Source of the DNA: Hawksworthiomyces lignivorus | Taxonomy: Eukaryota > Ascomycota > Sordariomycetes > Ophiostomatales > Ophiostomataceae | DNA: 10,748 nt | Assembly: GCA_002917075.1 (NCBI GenBank) | Contig: NTMA01000189.1 | Coordinates: 1 to 10,748 of the forward strand | Direction: 5' to 3' | Shown here: in pieces, positions 1-8,076 of the stretch | How the letters are laid out: every line of letters begins with the position of its first letter | How positions within the stretch are numbered: position 1 is the first letter of the stretch | Made by a program: the position numbers and the translations under genes | The notes under the pieces: model-generated | Databases searched by the model: none | What the model saw: only the letters and a program-made list of their open reading frames with translations | What the model was told of the DNA's origin: nothing

Positions 1-200
1 GGCGGAAACTTTTTTTTTTTTTTTTTTTTTTAACAGCTTCTTATAGCTATTAGCCAGCCTAATAGTAGCGTTGCTTCACATGAAAAATTGTAAGTCGTAG
101 CAGTGTTCACGATTTGAAGATTAGCATTCATCTTTGTTTTTTTTTTTAATAATTTTTTAATAATTCTTTCAATTATTATCTTCTTATCCAATTCCTCTAG
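1..200 (+). promoter_or_regulatory. 5' flank and leader of UTP25, T-rich
   Basis: No gene is visible here. The stretch holds a 22-base T run (10-31), a second long T run around 137-147, and AT-rich sequence up to the start codon. TAATAATT (158-165) and AATTATTA (171-178) form a perfect 8-bp inverted repeat with a 5-base spacer. A consensus donor GTAAGT lies at 90-95 and a pyrimidine-flanked CTCTAG ends at 200, right before the UTP25 ATG, so 90-200 may be a 5' UTR intron. T-runs are common in fungal promoters; their role here is inferred. Confidence 0.5.
10..31. repeat. poly(T) tract, 22 bases
   Basis: An uninterrupted run of 22 T on the + strand about 170 bases before the UTP25 start codon. 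It could be a nucleosome-disfavouring promoter tract. The exact length may be affected by homopolymer sequencing error. Confidence 0.9.
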
Positions 201-2741
201 ATGGGCCCTAGAGGTCGATCTGGCATGAGAGGAGGTGGTGGCAGAGGCCGCGGAAGGGGCAGAGGAGGAAGAGGTAGAGGAAGCTCTCGTGGACGAAGAA
301 GTTATAACCGGTTCGATACTTCTCGGCTGGCAGCAAGGGAAGAAGAGTAAGACTCCGAATTATCCAAGGACAAGACATGAATTTGGCATGGTAAATGAAC
401 CCAGATTGCTAACTGTTTATTAGGAAAGATGAGAATGAATCTGAGTCTGAGCCCTCAAGTGAGAATGAGAGCGACTCTGGCCAAGAAGAAGAAGAAGAAG
501 AAGAGATCAAGAAGAGACAGGCATATTTGGATCTTATGGAGAGTTTTGCTACTCGTTCTAGTGCTCCAGTAGCAAAACGGCGGAAACTCGACAACGGTGA
601 TGCAGAGCAGCCCGCCAGTGGACGGAACGTCGCTGCTGATGAAGAAGGCTCTATAGAAAGCGCAGATGCTGATGTCGATGATGTCGATGATGTCGATAAT
701 GACGATGAGGAAGGTGACGAAGATGAGAGCGGAGAGGAAGATGACATGGCCGAGGAAAAGGATGTCGACTTAGCAGACGAGGAAGACGAAGAAGCAGACG
801 ACGCAGCTGAGGAAGGCGATGGCGACGACGACGACGACGATGAGCAACCTGATGTGGCAGACCCCTTCGAATCGCATTTTGCAGCACCTAATGAGGAAAA
901 AGTAGCGCATAAGATTGCCGCGATCCAGAGCGATGAATGGTCAGTGTCGAAGATCACAGCAGACAAGTCGCGTCTCATCTTTACAGTCCCTCGAACTAGC
1001 GCCAGCACCAGCCAGTTTTCTCCGCCTGCGCCGGTCACAGGCCCCAGTGACCTGAAGCTGAAGCACCGCCTGGCCGAGATTCTCGATGCTTCAAAGAATT
1101 CCGAGTTTGGCCCTGTTGAGCAGAAGGTGGCACCGCTACTCTTCAACTACTACGACATGCTCTTCTGTGAGCGGAATCCCGAAAACGGCGACAGTCTGCG
1201 GCGCTTAGCCAGCCTGCATGCTGTGAACCATGTTTTCAAGTATGTGTCTCTGCAGTCTCATATTTTGCTCATTCCGTGCCCGTACTAAGTTGAGCAGGAC
1301 ACGGGATCGTGTGATCAAGAACAATGAGAAACTGGCAAAGGCAGCACGGAAGAGGGACGAAAATGGCCAAGACGAGGACAGCGGTGATATGCTTGGTCTG
1401 AACGACGGTGAAGAGGACGATGCCGGGTTCCGAGACCAGGGTTTTACTCGGCCGAAGGTGCTGATGCTTCTGCCCACGCGGGAGGCGTGCGTCCGCATGG
1501 TGAACGCGATCTGTGCCGTGTGCAAGCCGGAGCAGCAGGAGAACCGGAAGCGGTTCGATGACGCATACGTGGACAAGGATTCCCTGGTCCCTGAGGACCG
1601 ACCGGCCGACTTCCGCGATCTGTTCGACGGCAACGACGACGACAATTTCCGTCTGGGTCTCAAGTTCACGCGCAAGACGGTCAAGTACTTTTCCCAGTTT
1701 TACAACTCGGACATCATCCTGGCCAGCCCGCTGGGCCTGCGCATGGCCATGGGGTCCGACGACAGCCTTGGCGCGTCCTTGTCCTTGTCCAAAAAGGGCC
1801 GGCCCAAAACAGACCACGATTTTTTGAGCTCTGTGGAGCTGGTGCTCCTAGACCAGGCCGACGCACTGCTCATGCAGAACTGGGAGCACGTTGAGCACAT
1901 CTTTACGCACCTCAACGAGCGGCCGCGCGACAGCCACGACTATGACATCAGCCGCCTGCGGTCCTGGTACCTGGACGAGCAGGCCGCCCACTACCGCCAG
2001 ACGGTCGTGCTGTCGGCCTTCCACACCCCCGCCCTGGCCGAGCTGCTGCGCCGCTTCTGCCGAAACTGGGCCGGCAAGGTGCGCGTGCAGCCCGCTGCAT
2101 ATCCCGGCGTCGTCGGCCGACTGGGCGTCCGCGGCGTCAAGCAGACCTTTTCGCGCTTCCTGTCGCCGACGGTCGAGGCCGACCCGGACGCGCGGTTCGA
2201 CTACTTCACCAAGGCGGTGGTGCCGGCCCTGATCTCCAAGGGCCGGGGAGCGGGCGGCGGGCCCACCGGCGGTCACAGCGGCGTCCTGGTCTTTGTGCCT
2301 TCGTACCTCGACTTTGTGCGCGTGCGCAACTGGTTCGCCACGGCCGCCGCCGTGGCCAACGTCAGCTTCGGCGCCGTGTCCGAGTACTCGTCCGTGCCCG
2401 AGGCGTCGCGGGCCATCTCGCACTTCCTCACGGGCCGCCACCGCGTGCTGCTGTACACGGAGCGGGCGCACCACTTCCGCCGCCACCAGATCAACGGCGT
2501 GCGCACCGTCATCCTGTACGGCCTGCCAGAGAACCCGATCTTCTACGCCGAGATCGCCGGCGGCTACCTAGCCCGCAGCCAGCGCAGCCAGAAGCTGGAG
2601 CCGGGCCAGGGCCGCGTGCGCGCCATCTTCTCCCAGTACGACGTGTTCAAGCTAGAGCGGATCGTGGGCAGCCAGCGCGTGGGCCAGATGCTCCGGGAGC
2701 GGAGCGACACGTTCGTGTTCGAGGAGGAGCGGGCATTTTAA
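201..2741 (+). CDS. UTP25: U3 snoRNA-associated protein Utp25 (SSU processome, degenerate DEAD-box fold)
   Basis: Three coding exons 201-346, 424-1239 and 1298-2741 give 801 aa. Introns 347-423 and 1240-1297 have donors GTAAGA and GTATGT, acceptors TAG and CAG, and branch points TGCTAAC (407-413) and TACTAAG (1283-1289). Utp25 is a nucleolar component of the small-subunit processome needed for 18S rRNA maturation. The protein starts with a Gly/Arg-rich segment (residues 2-34), has a KRRK basic patch at 100-103 that may be a nuclear signal, then a highly acidic stretch (about 122-191). The conserved Utp25 core follows: LLPTRE 378-383, [11 protein letters not shown] 463-473, DQAD 506-509 in place of DEAD, SAF 560-562, LVFVPSY 651-657, TERAHHFRR 708-716 and YGLP 728-731. 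No Walker A GKT is seen, as expected for this helicase-like pseudoenzyme. The ATG at 201 is the first in frame. GC content rises clearly from the 5' to the 3' part. The gene is convergent with the bL17m gene. Confidence 0.93.
671..697 (+). repeat. 9-bp tandem repeat (GATGTCGAT x3) inside UTP25
   Basis: Three exact copies of GATGTCGAT, followed by a degenerate fourth copy, encode Asp-Val-Asp units within the acidic segment. This looks like local slippage in a low-complexity coding region and preserves the reading frame. Confidence 0.85.
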
Positions 2742-2991
2742 TAGAAGGGACTCAAAAGCATTCACGTAATTTCTAGGTTAGGACACTTGTACACAGTGGC
2801 ATATATAAAATTTGTATTTTACAATGGTATAGAAGAAAGCTTTCATACACAGCAGAGAGATGACCCAATTCGTAGTCTTATTTACCCTTCATCGCCGATT
2901 TTGAGATGTGCCCCCAAGGTCATTTCCCAGTTTTCATCATATGATACAGCGCCCGTCAAAATTCGTTTCCATGGCCTCGCCTAATTTTGGA
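2742..2991. other. convergent intergenic region, 3' ends of UTP25 and bL17m
   Basis: About 250 bases lie between the stop codons of two genes facing each other. The sequence turns AT-rich after the UTP25 stop, with a TATATAAAATTTG-like stretch around 2800-2815 that could serve as a 3' end positioning element. No coding potential similar to any known protein is seen. Confidence 0.6.
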
Positions 2992-3827
2992 TCATCTCCT
3001 CTTCTCCGCCTTTGTCGGTTTGCTGCTCTCCAAGGCTGGCTCGCCGATCACGTCTGCCAGCGACTGCGAGCCGCTCGGGCCCGACTCGTCCGGGTTCCAA
3101 TAGTCGCGGATCGGCTTGACGGCGCGCAGCTGCCAGCTGGAGTCGCGCTTGGAGAGGACGGGCTCGACATCGGCCAGCTGGGGGCCGGACTCGCCGAGGC
3201 GCAGCGCCTGCGTCCGCCGCACCATGGCTTCGAACGCCTGCTCGCCGTTCTTGCGGAAGCGCGTCACCTTGGCCATGTTGCGCTGGGTCAGGTCCGAGTG
3301 CGGCCGGCCCAGCGCGCGGTCCCGCGCCACGGCCGCCGCCGTCACCGCAAACCGCATATCGCGCGGCCCGTCCACCAGCTCTAGGATCGCCGACTGCGCC
3401 TGGTCGTCCTTCTTGGGCTCCGTGCGCAGCACGCGCGTGTAGCCGCCGGGCCGGTCGGCGTAGCGGTTCTTGAGGGTGCTAAAGAGCTTCGGCAGGAGGA
3501 GGTGGGGTGTCTAGTAAAGGCGCAACTGCATTAGCATCTAGCTCGTGAATTCAATTTCTCGTCTGCATTTTTCCAAAACAAGGTGCATGCTGCGATCGTC
3601 CGCCCACGTACATAGAGGACCGCCTGTGCCTTCCGGCGGGTCTCTTCGTTGTCGCGCTTGGCCAGGGTGATGAGCTTCTCAGCCAGCCGCTGGGCCTCCT
3701 TTGCCTTGTGCCATGTCGTGTGGATCGACTCGTTCTTCACCAGGGACGTCACCAGGTTGCGGAGCAGGGCCTGGCGGTGGGCCGACGAGCGGCTCAGGTG
3801 CCGGTATTTGACCAGACCGCCGGCCAT
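2992..3827 (-). CDS. MRPL8: mitochondrial large-subunit ribosomal protein bL17m (yeast Mrpl8 / human MRPL17 family)
   Basis: Two exons on the minus strand, 3827-3612 (72 codons) and 3510-2992 (172 codons plus TAA-type stop), give 244 aa. The 101-nt intron has donor GTACGT, branch TGCTAAT (3530-3536) and acceptor CTAG, phase 0. The N terminus ([19 protein letters not shown], residues 7-25) and THKAKEA-like helix ([16 protein letters not shown], 39-54) match bacterial L17, and GGYTRVLR (94-101) is the conserved C-terminal L17 block. L17 contacts 23S-type rRNA near the exit tunnel of the large subunit; here the site is the mitochondrial matrix. Bacterial L17 is about 120-130 aa, so roughly 115 residues form a C-terminal extension, usual for fungal mitochondrial versions. 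The yeast gene named MRPL17 is a different protein, hence the symbol used. Translation past the donor would stop within the intron. The gene is divergent from MIC12. Confidence 0.92.
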
Positions 3828-4436
3828 TAGGACGAGGAGAGGAGACGGCGAGCGTGCTTATGAGGTGGGTGCGATCGTCTTGTGCTGTCCTATGCACACT
3901 CGTACTTTGGTGAGAGAAATCAGCGAGGCTGGATAGAGGACACCGTCTGAAGAGGTTCTGCGTCCAGATCCAGTGGCCTGTCGAAGCTCTCAAAGTTGCG
4001 CCTGTAACTTTTTTTTTCCACTATGCAGAATTATCACGTGCGATTCAGAGCCCAAGCGGAAGATTAGATCGGGAATTGCCGCTTGCTCAGCAAATTGTTT
4101 TTTTTTTTGTTCTCTGTATTATAGGGCCAACGGACCACCTGGACGGCCCATTAGCTCACCGTAGGCCCGCATAAAATAGCGCAATTGGGACGTGGTGGGC
4201 TGCTGGTTTGCCAGCTTTATTTCTGTTTAGGACATTGGCTTTCCGGCTACATCACGATAGCGAAGCCGACAGTCGCGAACTGGGTTTTCATCGACGTGCA
4301 GCACGCCCCGAATGAGAATGAGCTAGCACCAAGACTTTTCTACATCGCGAACAACCGACGGCAGATTAAATCAGTCCAGCTCTCCCTCGGGGGCGTCTCT
4401 ACAACCAATTCTCTGCGCCGTGCTGCGCTCTCAGCC
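3828..4436. promoter_or_regulatory. divergent promoter region between bL17m (-) and MIC12 (+)
   Basis: This 609-base stretch separates two start codons pointing away from each other. Visible elements are a palindromic CACGTG (4035-4040, the bHLH/Cbf1-type core), an inverted CCAAT (ATTGG 4184-4188), a CCAAT (4405-4409), an ATAAAATA stretch (4171-4178), and T-runs near 4009-4018 and 4100-4109. A five-codon upstream ORF (ATG...TAG, 4312-4326) sits ahead of MIC12. From about 4185 the sequence is open in the MIC12 frame but has no in-frame ATG before 4437. Assignment of factors is inference from core motifs only. Confidence 0.5.
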
Positions 4437-5259
4437 ATGGGCTTCACAACAGGATTTGTAGGTTTTTGCTTGCTGCTGCTGCCGCCCCTCCGGGGCGTTC
4501 CCTCCCAGCTTCCGGCGGGCTAACCGTTTCTGCTCCCAGACCGGGGGTGTCACCCTCACGCTGTCGGTGGCCTACTTCACCGTGCTCGCCCACCAGCGGA
4601 ACCGCCAGCAGCAGTGCGACATGCTGCGCGCCAACACGAACGTCCTACGCGCCCTCGCGCTGTCCGACCCGACGGCGGTGGCGCGGCTGACCGAGTCGGC
4701 GGGGGCGGGGGTGGGGGCGGTCGACGCCTCCGTGCCCGCGTCGGCCGTGGCCCAGAACTACTACCAGACGCACCACACCCCGCGCCCGCGGACCAGCTTC
4801 GTGGACGAGCTCAAGGATCGGTGGAACACAGAGATCGAGGGCGCCGTCCGCAGGGCGCAGAACACCGACTGGGTCGAGGTGCGCGAGATCGCAGAGGCGG
4901 CCGTGTCCCGGCTGTGGAGGCAGGCATTTGGCGGCCCCGAAGAGGCCGTAAAGGAGGCCGCGGCCTCTGTGGCAGACGCGGGCGCCCGTGCCGCGGCGGC
5001 CGCCCAGACGAAGGCAGGCGAGGCCGCGGCAGCTGTCAAGAGCAAGGCGAGCCAGGTGGTCGATAAGAGCAAGCAGGCGCTCGCGGCGGAGTCTGCCAAG
5101 GCCAAGCAGGCCGCCATGGCCGCCTCTGCCGAGGTCTCCGGGAAGGTATCAGAGGTCGAGCTGGCGCTGCAGAAGCGGTATGCCAAGGTGCAGGAAGACG
5201 AGCCAAAAAAACAGAGCGTCACTGAGCTCCTCGACCAGCGGTACAAGCAGAAGTCATAA
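4437..5259 (+). CDS. MIC12: MICOS complex subunit Mic12 (Aim5 family)
   Basis: Two exons, 4437-4457 (seven codons, MGFTTGF) and 4540-5259, give 246 aa. The 82-nt intron has donor GTAGGT, branch GGCTAAC (4518-4524) and acceptor CCCAG, phase 0. The joined N terminus, MGFTTGF followed by TGGVTLTLSVAYFTVLAHQR, is typical of filamentous-fungal Aim5/Mic12: one short membrane segment (about residues 8-24), then a basic HQRNR. Mic12 is a cristae-junction organiser in the inner membrane, with its bulk in the intermembrane space, acting with Mic10 and Mic60. A conserved block FVDELKDRWN (94-103) continues into an amphipathic helix to about residue 137. Residues 143-206 are an Ala/Lys/Glu/Ser-rich helical tail. 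The C terminus carries two similar RY motifs (KRYAK near 219, QRYKQ near 240). Yeast Mic12 is about 106 aa, so this is a long form. Start chosen because it is the only in-frame ATG and encodes the conserved N terminus. Confidence 0.87.
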
Positions 5260-5510
5260 GCATTGGACGCCAATGTTCTCCACGGTTGCAACGATATGTA
5301 TAACTAGATGGGAAGTGGTGGAACAGAAGGACAGCAGTAGACTGGCGGAACGACCTGTGAGGATAGCGGGCCTTTCAAAGCGTATATGATAGAAAGAATA
5401 TGTACAGAAGAATATACCTTGGCTTTTTTTCCCTTTGTTCAATGCTTCGCTCTCTCTTCAGCACCAGGGCAGAATTCTATGTCTTCACCCACACAACACC
5501 CTCGACGTAA

Positions 5511-5572
5511 ATAAACAGGCGCTGTCTAAACGGGGATCTCTGGACTCTTGAAATGCATTGCTGCCTGTTTAT
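5511..5572. repeat. 10-bp perfect inverted repeat, wide spacing
   Basis: ATAAACAGGC (5511-5520) is repeated as its reverse complement GCCTGTTTAT (5563-5572) with 42 bases between. Each arm contains an ATAAACA core resembling forkhead sites, and a further GTTTACT lies at 5576-5582. Function is unknown; the left arm overlaps the AATAAA. Confidence 0.6.
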
Positions 5573-5664
5573 CTCGTTTACTCAATTCTCTACTTCCCTC
5601 GGATGCTCCTTCTGCTTGAGATGCAAGGTCGCCCTACGAAACAGAAAGACGATATTCAATTGAG

Positions 5665-5692
5665 CAATATTATGCACCAATGCATAACATTG
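5665..5692. repeat. inverted repeat, 12-bp arms, 4-bp spacer, overlapping a CCAAT box
   Basis: CAATATTATGCA (5665-5676) and TGCATAACATTG (5681-5692) are reverse complements at 11 of 12 positions, with spacer CCAA. The spacer and first base of the right arm form a CCAAT box. It could be a dimeric protein-binding site or extrude as a hairpin; it lies about 420 bases before the complex I gene start. Confidence 0.7.
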
Positions 5693-6004
5693 TCATTCAG
5701 GCCCACTATAGCTGGAATTTCACCAATCACAGCCATTTCTTTTCTGACCAACGGCAGCAGCGACAAAAGCCCGCACAACCTTTGGCTTCCTCTCCTCCCG
5801 AGGAATTATCATCACTTTTTCTGCTTCCGCCACATAACCACTCCCACCCGCTGCTACCAATCCGGGGCCGAAACGCACTACAAACGCGGTCGAATCCTGC
5901 GAATTTCATCTCGACAGCCAAGGCCTTTTAGCCTTTCCCCTTCCGGCGACTCCCATTGAGGAATTGGACTGAGATCTGCTTCGGCAAATACGCTACGAGA
6001 CAGG

Positions 6005-6108
6005 AGACTTCTATTTTCCGTCTCTCTCTATCCGCCACCTATCCCTCCTCTCCGCTCACCTCCGACCCCTCAAAACCCACCCCCTCAAAACACCACAGCA
6101 CAACAACC
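6005..6108 (+). promoter_or_regulatory. CT-rich tract and CA-rich leader before nuo19.3
   Basis: A pyrimidine-rich stretch with TCTCTCTC and TCCCTCCTCTCC blocks passes into a C/A-rich, G-poor leader ending CAACAACC just before the ATG. In filamentous fungi CT-rich tracts commonly mark the transcription start region of highly expressed genes, and A/C-rich leaders favour translation. The start point cannot be fixed from sequence. Confidence 0.5.
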
Positions 6109-6926
6109 ATGTCGGCACCTTTACGGACAAGGGCGACCGCACTTCTGCGAGGTGAGTTTGCTCGTCTTGCCCTTTATACACGCCGGACACGGTCCCGCAC
6201 CGTCTCCCTCTCTATCCCATTCCATTAGTCCGCCTCGGCCTGCTAACACGGCGTGACACCTCCCGCTCAGCCAAGCCCACATCTCTGGTACCCTTCCGCG
6301 CCGCACCTGTCCTCGCGTCCATCAACAGCACGCCCTTCTTCCCCGCCGCCGCCCCCCTTTCTTCGTCCGCACGCCAGAACAACGCTGCCGCCGTCACGGG
6401 TCTCGCGCGCCGGGAGCGGCGCGAGGTGCCGCTGGCGAGCCAGGAGGGCACCAAGGGCCTGGTGCAGTACGCGCTGACGACGCTGGACATTATCGCCAAC
6501 TGGGGCCGGCAGTCGTCCTTCTGGCCCATGACCTTTGGCCTGGCCTGCTGCGCCGTCGAGATGATGCACCTGTCCACGCCGCGCTACGACCAGGACCGCT
6601 ACGGCATCATCTTCCGCGCCTCGCCGCGCCAGTCCGACGTCATGATCGTCGCTGGCACCCTGACCAACAAGATGGCCCCCGCCCTGCGCCAGGTCTACGA
6701 CCAGATGCCCGAGCCGCGCTGGGTCATCAGCATGGGCTCCTGCGCCAACGGCGGCGGCTACTACCACTACAGCTACTCCGTCGTCCGTGGCTGCGACCGT
6801 ATCGTCCCCGTCGACGTCTACGTCCCGGGCTGCCCCCCCACCAGCGAGGCCCTCATGTACGGCGTCTTCCAGCTCATGCGCAAGCAGCGCAAGACCAAGA
6901 TCACCCGCATGTGGTACCGGAAGTAG
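6109..6926 (+). CDS. nuo19.3: NADH:ubiquinone oxidoreductase 20-kDa subunit (PSST/NDUFS7, complex I)
   Basis: Two exons, 6109-6151 and 6271-6926, give 232 aa, close to the usual length of about 226 aa for the Neurospora 19.3-kDa subunit precursor. The 119-nt intron has donor GTGAGT, branch TGCTAAC (6241-6247) and acceptor CTCAG, phase 1. The protein carries the terminal iron-sulfur cluster N2, which passes electrons to ubiquinone at the base of the matrix arm. All four cluster ligands are present: adjacent Cys107-Cys108 in [10 protein letters not shown], Cys172 in GSCANGG and Cys202 in PGCPPT. Residues 1 to about 65 are rich in Arg, Ala and Ser with almost no acidic residues until Glu63, fitting a cleaved mitochondrial presequence, and the intron falls inside it. 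From about residue 75 on the chain is the very conserved PSST core ending in a basic tail ([15 protein letters not shown]). Having complex I subunits excludes Saccharomyces-type yeasts. Confidence 0.96.
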
Positions 6927-8076
6927 GCGCTGCGCGCAGTTAGCGCGGAGGCTTCGGGCGGCAGGGGAGCGGAAGGCGAGGCGGAGAAGCGCCTTGCGAG
7001 CATTCTTCCCAGGCGAGCATCCTGGGCGGGAAGGGGAGGAAAGCACATACGGTACTTCACATCCCAAGAGAAGGCCGAATCCTGGCTGCCGGGTGGTTGA
7101 AGACGTCGGTCCTGGGTTGTTTCCATTTTTTTAAGACGACAGATCCGCATTTCTCCTTTGTTTTGGAACTGTTATATTGTCATATCTTTTTGCACCAAAT
7201 GTACATATAAAATGGTACTGGCGATATACCTGCTAACTGCAGAGAATAAAAAACGACTAAAGAAAATTTAAATAAGAAAAAGTTAATACGAAACCAAAGC
7301 CTCCAGATCAGACTCACCCGCGTAACGGATGTAGCAAAGGAACAGTGCAAGATTCTTGTTCCAAGAAGGCACAAAATGTGTCACCACACTTCCCATAGTA
7401 TCACAGACAGCGCAATGATGGTTCGCAGCACAGACTAGCATACATGAGGAAACAGCATTGTCCGGACCCCTCTTGCAGCCGTCTATAGCACGTGTCACAC
7501 TAGCAGCTACCAAAGACAGGTATGTCAAGCACGACTACGCTGCTGTGCATCTCAAACTTTACAAGGAATATACTCAGACTACATTGCCCTCTGTCTTCTA
7601 GATCAAAACTTCATCCACATTTATGTTATATATAGCATGCCCAGCACGCATCTGTTGTTCTCAGTCCAGCTCTGTCTTTTTGTATCTGTCTCTACTGGGG
7701 GTGCGTGAGACATTTCCTTCACAAGAGTTGACCAAAGAGATGAGGTTGCAGCAACACCAAAGAGAAAGCATGTGAGGTAGAGAAACGAGTGGTCGGCATA
7801 TAGAGAAAGAAAAGCCCATGGCCGTAAACTGATTTCCAAATTCTTTTTCTGCAACCAAATGACTTGTCAAGGCAACGTCGTGGACACGGGATGTAGTAGT
7901 TGGGTGCTTATAAACAATGATCCATTCGTAATGTTCGAAAATGAAACCGGGAACGCAACATGATAAGAGAGGAAGCCAAAAACAAGCCAAGATAAACATG
8001 GAAGTGTAGTCCAACTGAGAAAGGGGGCGGCGGAGAAAGGATAAGACAAAAAGAAAACAGCAAGCCACCAAATCAA
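6927..8076. other. long convergent intergenic region, no supported gene
   Basis: These 1150 bases separate the stop codons of nuo19.3 and RSP5. The first 200 bases are GC-rich and hold a palindrome CTGCGCGCAG (6930-6939), a CCCAGG/CCTGGG hairpin (7008-7013 and 7021-7026) and two copies of GCGAGCAT (6996-7003, 7013-7020). After about 7130 it turns AT-rich. Short ORFs on both strands have no recognisable similarity. An intron-like pair, GTATGT at 7520 and TTCTAG ending at 7601, is present without a clear branch point. No tRNA or rRNA pattern was seen. Much of this is probably 3' UTR, with room for a non-coding transcript. Confidence 0.5.
7245..7250 (+). terminator. possible polyadenylation signal AATAAA for nuo19.3
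   Basis: A canonical AATAAA lies 318 bases after the nuo19.3 stop codon, in an A-rich stretch. Fungal 3' end signals are loose, so this is a plausible but unproven end of the transcript. Confidence 0.35.

Larger units (their letters stand above)
5260..6108 (+). promoter_or_regulatory. intergenic: 3' end of MIC12 and promoter of nuo19.3
   Basis: No supported gene lies in these 849 bases. The first part likely holds the MIC12 3' end, with an AATAAA at 5510-5515 and AAGAATAT-like elements near 5395-5416. The second part has three forward CCAAT boxes (5677-5681, 5723-5727, 5857-5861), which fit a Hap-complex-type promoter for a respiratory gene. From about 6005 to 6108 the sequence becomes C/T-rich and then C/A-rich up to the ATG, a layout typical of transcription start and leader regions of strongly expressed fungal genes. 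Confidence 0.5.

Noticed and set aside
409..1146. 245-codon Ser-rich ORF on the minus strand
   Set aside because: It is the antisense of the acidic UTP25 exon: Glu/Asp codons (GAx) read backwards as Ser codons. No domain is visible and it crosses the exon boundary.
2787..2984. 65-codon plus-strand ORF after UTP25
   Set aside because: Lies in the 3' flank between convergent genes, with no ATG context or similarity to support it.
4185..4523. 112-codon plus-strand ORF as a separate gene
   Set aside because: Its only ATG is the MIC12 start, and its end lies in the MIC12 intron; it is the MIC12 leader plus intron read through.
4761..5291. 176-codon ORF on the minus strand over MIC12
   Set aside because: Antisense of the Ala-rich coding region; composition is explained by codon complementarity.
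6267..7067. 266-codon ORF on the minus strand over nuo19.3
   Set aside because: A GC-rich shadow of the complex I exon, which has clear family identity on the other strand; composition is low-complexity Ala/Gly/Arg/Val.
7283..7528. 81-codon ORF on the minus strand in the convergent gap
   Set aside because: Short, unrecognised and without supporting splice or promoter signals; kept only as a possibility in the intergenic entry.
7661..8071. 136-codon and overlapping 69-codon ORFs on the minus strand downstream of RSP5
   Set aside because: No similarity recognised, Cys/Phe/Leu-rich composition of AT-rich non-coding DNA, and they lie in the expected RSP5 3' UTR.
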